35,623 bases of DNA from Porphyromonas levii DSM 23370 (lineage in GTDB: Bacteria; Bacteroidota; Bacteroidia; Bacteroidales; Porphyromonadaceae), in NCBI RefSeq assembly GCF_000379925.1, contig NZ_KB904242.1, forward strand, positions 1 to 35,623, in the 5' to 3' direction. The notes below the pieces were generated by a model. That model ran no database searches, had not been told where the DNA came from, and was given only the letters and a program-made list of their open reading frames with translations. The position numbers were made by a program, and so were the translations under genes. Below, piece by piece: positions 30,993 to 35,623 of this stretch (its first letter is position 1; each line of letters opens with the position of its first letter).

Positions 30993-33305
30993 TTTTACAC
31001 CCCACTGACCTCTTGAAAAAGAGGTAAGTGGGGTTAATCTTCTATAGACATCCACCCTAAGTGCCCTGAAAATATTCTCCAGACCGAACCCTACCTCTCC
31101 ATAGAAGTCCTTACTCATCTCCTGCGAGTGGGTCGGGAGCAAGAACAGCTCCTCACCTCCCTCTTGCCTATTCTTCTTGGTCAGATTGCCGTACATCATG
31201 TTGGCAGTCAACACACCCCTTAGTCCCAGATGCTTTACCCATGGGATGCGGTCAAATACCAACCCTCTCATGTGATACTCAAGAAAGGCAGTTCCCCATT
31301 CATCAGCCACAAACTCTAGAGGGTTGAGGAGGTTAAACGAATTATTCCTATGCAATATATCGCTATTAGTTGGTGGCGTATAGAGGATAGGGTAAGGCAC
31401 AGCGCTCCATATCTTACCTATGCTGAGCTGGTAGTCCAACCTTCCCCACTTCCCCATCCATAGTCTTTGTTCCATACTCAGCTCCGTGCGCTGCCTATTA
31501 TAGTCGCCTCCAAATTGCTTTGAAGCCCATTCGTGCTTAAGCCTATACACAGGCACTTCTCGCTGTATCCTAGAGTCGTGGTGGTGCCTCTGCATAGAGC
31601 CCTCAAATATCCTCTCACTTGGCGACCACCGAAGCTCTACACCCACCACGGCGTCCCGTATCTCCGACAGCTTCTGTATCGAACCATCCCCATTAATCCT
31701 CACATACTCCAGATTACCCTGAGGTTTATCTTGGAAGTAGTTGGCATACACATTGAGTGATAGGTCTGGGCTGAAATCATTAAGGTACCGTATAGAGTAG
31801 GTCTTCCTATACGACCGAGAGGCGAGGTAAGAGACCCCCACATCGTAGAGGATATTGGTGCGATCGGTATTCTCAATCACCTGCCCTGGTACATTGAGGT
31901 CATACTTATGGTTAAGCGAAATCTCGTGCCTAGGGTACTCTTCTTTGAAGTAGCGCTTCGGGTGGAAGGAGTGGGTATAGGTGATACCATACTTCCACCG
32001 CTCATCTCTAAAGCCATACGCTGCATAGCCTTCTATAAAGTGCATCCGAGAGAAGAAGCCTGTGGTTCTCCCCCCGAGCGTGAGCCTGAGTCCCTCCACT
32101 CCATTGTAATACACCATCTCATCGATAGGACCAATATCGAAGTGGCTTCCACCATACACCTTGCTATAGTCCCACCCCGTACGTAGATAGTTAAGCCCTA
32201 TCATATCCGCTACCTCTAGCACAAAGCGTTGCCACGATAGCTTCCTAAACTCATCCATAAAGTGGCGCAAGCCCTCATCGGTAGCAATCAGTTTCTTCGC
32301 CTTAAGTTGGGACATCAGCAACTGAGACCGCTCATCATTAGTGAGGTCTTGGTACTGTTTCAAGGCGTAGACGAGTGTGCTATCCGGTTGCTCGTACTCG
32401 TAATCACTGTACTTCCTATTGTGCTCCACATAGGCTGAGAACATCTTTAGGAATAGCTTCATATCTGCAGTCAAACGCTCTTCTACCAAGTGCCAATGCC
32501 CATTTTGCTCTCCGTACCACTGCTGTACCTGTAGCTGTTCCACGAAGTTGACATTGGTCATCTTGGGGAATACCAATACCGCCTGTAGTAGATGAGGCTC
32601 CTCTCCAGAGGCTATCTGTAGCCGTCCTGTAAAGCTCGGGGCATGTGGATTTCTTGGGATAAATTCTACGATCTGCGCTATCTTGCCATGCGCAATAATG
32701 GTATCGGTTAGGTAGAAACGATAGTTCTGCCTCGCCTTAGCGCCTAGAGGTGTAGGGAACTCCGTCTGTAGCATCCTCACCTTAGGGTCGAAGAGGTCTA
32801 GCTCGGGCAGAAGCTCCTCTAGCCTTATCGTATTGGTGCCATCATTGAAGTTTTGATCAATACCCATTAGGTTGCTATAGACCACAGCCTCATTGGTCTT
32901 ACCCTGCTTGGCGTTATAGCCCTTGAGAGTCACCTTCACCCTCTTTGAGAGAGGCAACACTGCCGAGCCATCCATCTTGGAGTAGCTCAGGTATTGCCCG
33001 AAGAAAGGTGCTACCTTCGAGAGAACCGTCTCCCACTTATCCATACCCGCCAGCGAGAGCGATAGTTGATCTACTTGCTGGTAGCTGTGGTTGCTCTGGT
33101 ACTTGCGCCGTTGACGCTCAAGCTCTGAAACCCTCTCTATAAGAGCTACAGCAGGATTATCCTCTTGGTACTTAGCTTTGTCGCCTATGACCGTGAGCAC
33201 AGGCATCATGATTGGTTGGCGCTCATCGTTAGGGGTCTGGGCAAAGGTGTGTTGCCAACAAAATAGGAGCACAAGCCCGCATATTATGATGCCCCAACGA
33301 CTCAT
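30969..33305 (-). CDS. DUF5686-family outer-membrane protein
   Basis: The 778-residue protein has a signal peptide (about 1-22, ending FAQ) and a large periplasmic region. The C-terminal half is beta-strand-rich and closes in an outer-membrane-type terminal Phe (KLGFSLNF). The segments LSKVAPFFGQYLSYSKMDGS, NYRFYLTDTI and LSWQRFVLEVADMIGLNYLR fit the DUF5686 family. Family members often start with a carboxypeptidase-like regulatory domain; here the N-terminus lacks a clear one. The function is unknown, and an outer-membrane barrel is inferred. The gene is 3 bp downstream of cdaA. Confidence 0.85.
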   Translation of the reverse strand: MSRWGIIICGLVLLFCWQHTFAQTPNDERQPIMMPVLTVIGDKAKYQEDNPAVALIERVSELERQRRKYQSNHSYQQVDQLSLSLAGMDKWETVLSKVAPFFGQYLSYSKMDGSAVLPLSKRVKVTLKGYNAKQGKTNEAVVYSNLMGIDQNFNDGTNTIRLEELLPELDLFDPKVRMLQTEFPTPLGAKARQNYRFYLTDTIIAHGKIAQIVEFIPRNPHAPSFTGRLQIASGEEPHLLQAVLVFPKMTNVNFVEQLQVQQWYGEQNGHWHLVEERLTADMKLFLKMFSAYVEHNRKYSDYEYEQPDSTLVYALKQYQDLTNDERSQLLMSQLKAKKLIATDEGLRHFMDEFRKLSWQRFVLEVADMIGLNYLRTGWDYSKVYGGSHFDIGPIDEMVYYNGVEGLRLTLGGRTTGFFSRMHFIEGYAAYGFRDERWKYGITYTHSFHPKRYFKEEYPRHEISLNHKYDLNVPGQVIENTDRTNILYDVGVSYLASRSYRKTYSIRYLNDFSPDLSLNVYANYFQDKPQGNLEYVRINGDGSIQKLSEIRDAVVGVELRWSPSERIFEGSMQRHHHDSRIQREVPVYRLKHEWASKQFGGDYNRQRTELSMEQRLWMGKWGRLDYQLSIGKIWSAVPYPILYTPPTNSDILHRNNSFNLLNPLEFVADEWGTAFLEYHMRGLVFDRIPWVKHLGLRGVLTANMMYGNLTKKNRQEGGEELFLLPTHSQEMSKDFYGEVGFGLENIFRALRVDVYRRLTPLTSFSRGQWGVKLGFSLNF
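30999..31034. terminator. Terminator-like hairpin in the convergent overlap
   Basis: ACCCCACT (30999-31006) pairs with AGTGGGGT (31027-31034), and inner ACCTCTT/AAGAGGT adds to the stem. It lies just after the ostA-like stop but inside the 3' coding end of the DUF5686 gene, so it must also encode part of that protein. Confidence 0.6.
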
Positions 33306-33308
33306 CGC

Positions 33309-34130
33309 TTATCCCCTTCCCGTCTTAGTGATTATTGTACCTATCTTGCTCAGCTCTATGAAGTTGGGACTGAGAAATTGCTGCAACTGGTCTGTATCCA
33401 CATTGGCAATCATCTCGCCACGGTAGGCAATAGATATCTCACCTCTCTCCTCGCTAATAATGATTACCTTGGCATCCGTTGCTTGCGACATCCCTAGCCC
33501 CGAACGGTGCCTAAGCCCCATCTCCTTGGGAAGGTCTTGCCCCTGCGCTACTGGCAAAATACATGCAGCAGCTACAATCGTGTAGTCTCGGATAATCATA
33601 GCGCCATCGTGCAAAGGAGCATTCTTGAAGAATATATTCTCCATCAAGCGAGAGTTGACCTTGGCATTGATAATCTCGCCCGTGTGGATGTATTGCTCCA
33701 AACTCGTCTCTTGCTCAATCACTATGAGCGCTCCAGTCTTTTTCCTCGCCATATTGGCACAGGCAAAAGAGATCATTCCGATAAAGCTCTGCCCTCGGCT
33801 TGTAGAGGCATCCTTGTCCGTCCTGAATAGCTTCCGGAAGAAACGCCACCTCTGAGTACTACCCAGTACATTTAGGAACCGCTTGATATCGTCTTGGAAG
33901 ATAATGACAATCACCACGATACCCACACTGAATAGAGCGTCTAGGATACCCCCCAATAGGCGCATCCTCAGGAGTTGCGATGTGACTACCCATATTACGA
34001 TAAGTGCGATGATACCACCGAAGAGCGTGCCACTACCACTCTTCCTCAGCACATCGTACACGTAGTAGAGTAGTAGCCCTACTAGTACGATATCCAAAAG
34101 GTCCTTAAACGAAAATACCAGCCAGTCCAT
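33309..34130 (-). CDS. cdaA: Diadenylate cyclase CdaA (c-di-AMP synthase)
   Basis: The 273-residue membrane enzyme makes c-di-AMP from two ATP. Three transmembrane helices (about 10-28, 35-54, 59-78) precede the DAC domain, with catalytic DGA (175-177) in LHDGAMI and GLRHRSGLGMS (RHR at 207-209). This is the usual CdaA/DacA layout. c-di-AMP governs ion and osmotic balance and wall homeostasis in many bacteria. No CdaR regulator gene is adjacent. It sits between folP (68-bp gap) and the DUF5686 gene. Confidence 0.96.
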   Translation of the reverse strand: MDWLVFSFKDLLDIVLVGLLLYYVYDVLRKSGSGTLFGGIIALIVIWVVTSQLLRMRLLGGILDALFSVGIVVIVIIFQDDIKRFLNVLGSTQRWRFFRKLFRTDKDASTSRGQSFIGMISFACANMARKKTGALIVIEQETSLEQYIHTGEIINAKVNSRLMENIFFKNAPLHDGAMIIRDYTIVAAACILPVAQGQDLPKEMGLRHRSGLGMSQATDAKVIIISEERGEISIAYRGEMIANVDTDQLQQFLSPNFIELSKIGTIITKTGRG

Positions 34131-34151
34131 GCTTACTCAGGATAGTGATTG

Positions 34152-34176
34152 GCTCCCCTCCCTTTAGGGCGGGAGC
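34152..34176. terminator. GC-rich hairpin between folP and cdaA
   Basis: GCTCCC (34152-34157) pairs with GGGAGC (34171-34176), with inner CCC/GGG pairs and a small bulge. No clear T-tract follows on the minus strand, so it may be an mRNA processing or attenuation element within the operon rather than a strong terminator. Confidence 0.45.
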
Positions 34177-34198
34177 GCACATCACGGTTCATTGTTTA

Positions 34199-35050
34199 TT
34201 ACTTCTTCTTCAGTAGGTTTACCATCTTCATTGCCTCCCATGCCTCACGGACATCATGCACACGGAGGAAGTGAGCTCCTTCGAGTAGCGCAAAAGTGTT
34301 CAGCACAGTGGTGCCATTGAGCGCATCGGCAGGAGTGGTACCGAAATAGCGGTAGATCATACTCTTTCTACTAATCCCTACATACAGAGGATAGTCTAGA
34401 GCCCTAAACTTCCCGAGGTCGCTCATCAGTTCGTAGTTTTGCTCCGTGGTCTTGCTGAAGCCAAAGCCTGGATCCAGCATGATATTCTCCTTGCGTACAC
34501 CCAGCTCCCTCAGCTTCTCTATCGTAACCAATAGCTCTTCTATTACCCCATCAGCTACATTCCCTTTGTACTCGCAAAGGCTTTGCATCGTCGTGGGCGT
34601 ACCACGCATATGCATCAGTATATAAGGTACATTTAGTTCGGCGATGGTTCGTAGCATCTCAGGGTCGATAAGCCCGCCCGAAACATCGTTAATGACGTCA
34701 GCCCCACCGATTTCTACCGACTTGCGTGCCACCTCAGCGACAAAGGTGTCCACGCTCACAGGGATGTCGGGGTAGTCTTTCTGCAGTATCTCCAGTACAC
34801 CACTCACACGGCGCCACTCCTCCTCGGGTGTCACCTCAGCCGCATCAGGTCTACTACTATAGCCCCCCACGTCTACCATGGTGCCCCCCTCCTGTATAAT
34901 CTCCTCTATACGATCGTGTATAGCGCGCTCGCCAGCGATCCTACTGCCCGAGTAGAAAGAGTCTGGAGTATGGTTTAGGATACCGACAATCATCGGCTCC
35001 TCCGTTAAGTTGTAAGCCTTCCCCCTAAAGTTCATCACCACGTCTTGCAT
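34199..35050 (-). CDS. folP: Dihydropteroate synthase
   Basis: The 283-residue enzyme joins dihydropterin pyrophosphate with p-aminobenzoate in folate synthesis. Family signatures are clear: GILNHTPDSF (23-32; most have V in place of H), DVGGYSSRP (60-68; GYSSRP replaces the more common GESTRP), SVDTF (99-103), DPGFGFSKT (193-201), GISRKS (215-220), and RVHDV near the end. These residues line the pterin and pABA sites. A TACATTTG -7 box lies at 35086-35093, and cdaA follows 68 bp downstream. Confidence 0.97.
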   Translation of the reverse strand: MQDVVMNFRGKAYNLTEEPMIVGILNHTPDSFYSGSRIAGERAIHDRIEEIIQEGGTMVDVGGYSSRPDAAEVTPEEEWRRVSGVLEILQKDYPDIPVSVDTFVAEVARKSVEIGGADVINDVSGGLIDPEMLRTIAELNVPYILMHMRGTPTTMQSLCEYKGNVADGVIEELLVTIEKLRELGVRKENIMLDPGFGFSKTTEQNYELMSDLGKFRALDYPLYVGISRKSMIYRYFGTTPADALNGTTVLNTFALLEGAHFLRVHDVREAWEAMKMVNLLKKK

Positions 35051-35085
35051 ATCTGCTGTCCCCTAGTTTAGTAATTTAATTCTTA

Positions 35086-35093
35086 CAAATGTA
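35086..35093 (-). promoter_or_regulatory. -7 box of the folP operon
   Basis: On the minus strand TACATTTG fits TAnnTTTG, 35 bp upstream of ATG 35050. The -33 counterpart (TTCG) is weak. Confidence 0.5.
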
Positions 35094-35256
35094 CCCAAAA
35101 ACTCCCGATATATCGAACTAAGTCTACCGCTATCCTATATCATTTCGAGGCATTGTGGTGCCGCTACACCTAAGCTATTACCTTGATAATCAACCTTTAT
35201 TATAGGTCTGAAAACCCTGCGATAGCGAGCAGCTATTTCGGAGACGGCGAGGGGGC

Positions 35257-35347
35257 AAATTTATTCCTAGAGATAAATAAATTTATTTGTACAGATAAAT
35301 ATTTTTATTCCTAGAGAAAAATAAATTTATTCCTAGGAATAAATTTT
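35257..35347 (-). repeat. AT-rich palindromic repeat, copy B (inverted relative to copy A)
   Basis: It holds one perfect TTATTCCTAGGAATAA (35327-35342) and two degenerate copies (35261-35276, 35305-35320) around TTTATTTGTACAGATAAA. It is one palindrome unit longer than copy A. The reverse complement matches copy A over about 56 bp with two differences. Confidence 0.85.
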
Positions 35348-35623
35348 GCTACTTGCGCGCCCTAGATTCCGCAAAGTATAGATCGGCGCTGTTGGGGGTA
35401 GTATTTGGGGGTACTTTGGGGTGCTCTTTGCTGTATTTTGGGAGGTGTTTGGCTGTTTTGGAGATTGGTCTTTGTCTTTTTTATCTATTTATAAGCTACT
35501 GAATACCACAATTATTGTAAATGGGTACACTTTGGGACACGAGATTGCCAGCGGGCTATTTGGTTAGCTCGCTACTGAATGTTTCCAATTGTTTGTTTCC
35601 CTCTCCTCTCCCTCTCCTTTTTG
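35348..35623. other. Right flank, no gene seen
   Basis: The plus strand is G/T-rich between about 35390 and 35480 (repeated GGGGTA and TTTGG runs) and pyrimidine-rich at the very end. No gene or RNA is recognisable. Confidence 0.4.

Overview
The window looks like a chromosomal segment from a member of the Bacteroidales, probably a Porphyromonas-like species. I infer this from the gene families (DUF5686 outer-membrane protein, OstA-like protein, CdaA, Bacteroidales-type mobilization genes), the moderate GC content, and repeated Bacteroidetes-type promoters with a TAnnTTTG -7 box and an upstream TTTG or TTG about 19-20 bp away. No tRNA, rRNA or CRISPR array was seen.

The first 24 kb are accessory. 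Positions 264-3384 (minus strand) hold an AlbA_2/Schlafen-type putative regulator, a small HTH repressor with its own promoter and palindromic operator, and an ATPase with a C-terminal nuclease-like domain. Positions 3467-9526 (plus strand) are an integrated mobilizable element. It starts with four 23-bp iterons and four 10-bp phased repeats, followed by a membrane protein, a HTH protein, a DUF3987 ATPase, a Toprim/zinc-finger primase-like protein, MobC, a MOBP relaxase and a coiled-coil membrane protein. The last three genes overlap by 4 bp each.

Positions 9600-19566 are a type I restriction-modification island. The minus-strand operon reads HTH regulator, hsdR, a PrrC-like ABC-ATPase/HEPN protein, hsdM, hsdS. 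A second, startless hsdS lies in the opposite orientation 3' of the expressed one. The two hsdS copies share a 66-bp inverted repeat at their 5' ends and a 159-bp inverted repeat at the central spacer, and a tyrosine recombinase gene lies beside them. Inversion at either pair would exchange target-recognition domains, giving up to four specificities. The ATPase in the operon has RxxxE and Rx6H residues like those of tRNA anticodon nucleases, which suggests a second defence layer that acts if restriction is blocked.

Positions 19706-24328 hold RhuM-type genes (one intact, one truncated), an intact Fic AMP-transferase-like gene, a PD-(D/E)XK/DUF5655 protein, a remnant of another type I hsdM that keeps its promoter and a terminator, and a truncated second fic copy. 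Both fic copies have the same palindrome just upstream of the -7 box.

From 24.7 kb onward the window is housekeeping. One plus-strand operon encodes mlaE, mlaF, glnS, a SurA-like chaperone/PPIase and an OstA/LptA-like protein. Facing it is a minus-strand operon of folP, cdaA (c-di-AMP synthase) and a DUF5686 outer-membrane protein. The block is bracketed by inverted copies of an AT-rich repeat built from TTATTCCTAGGAATAA palindromes.
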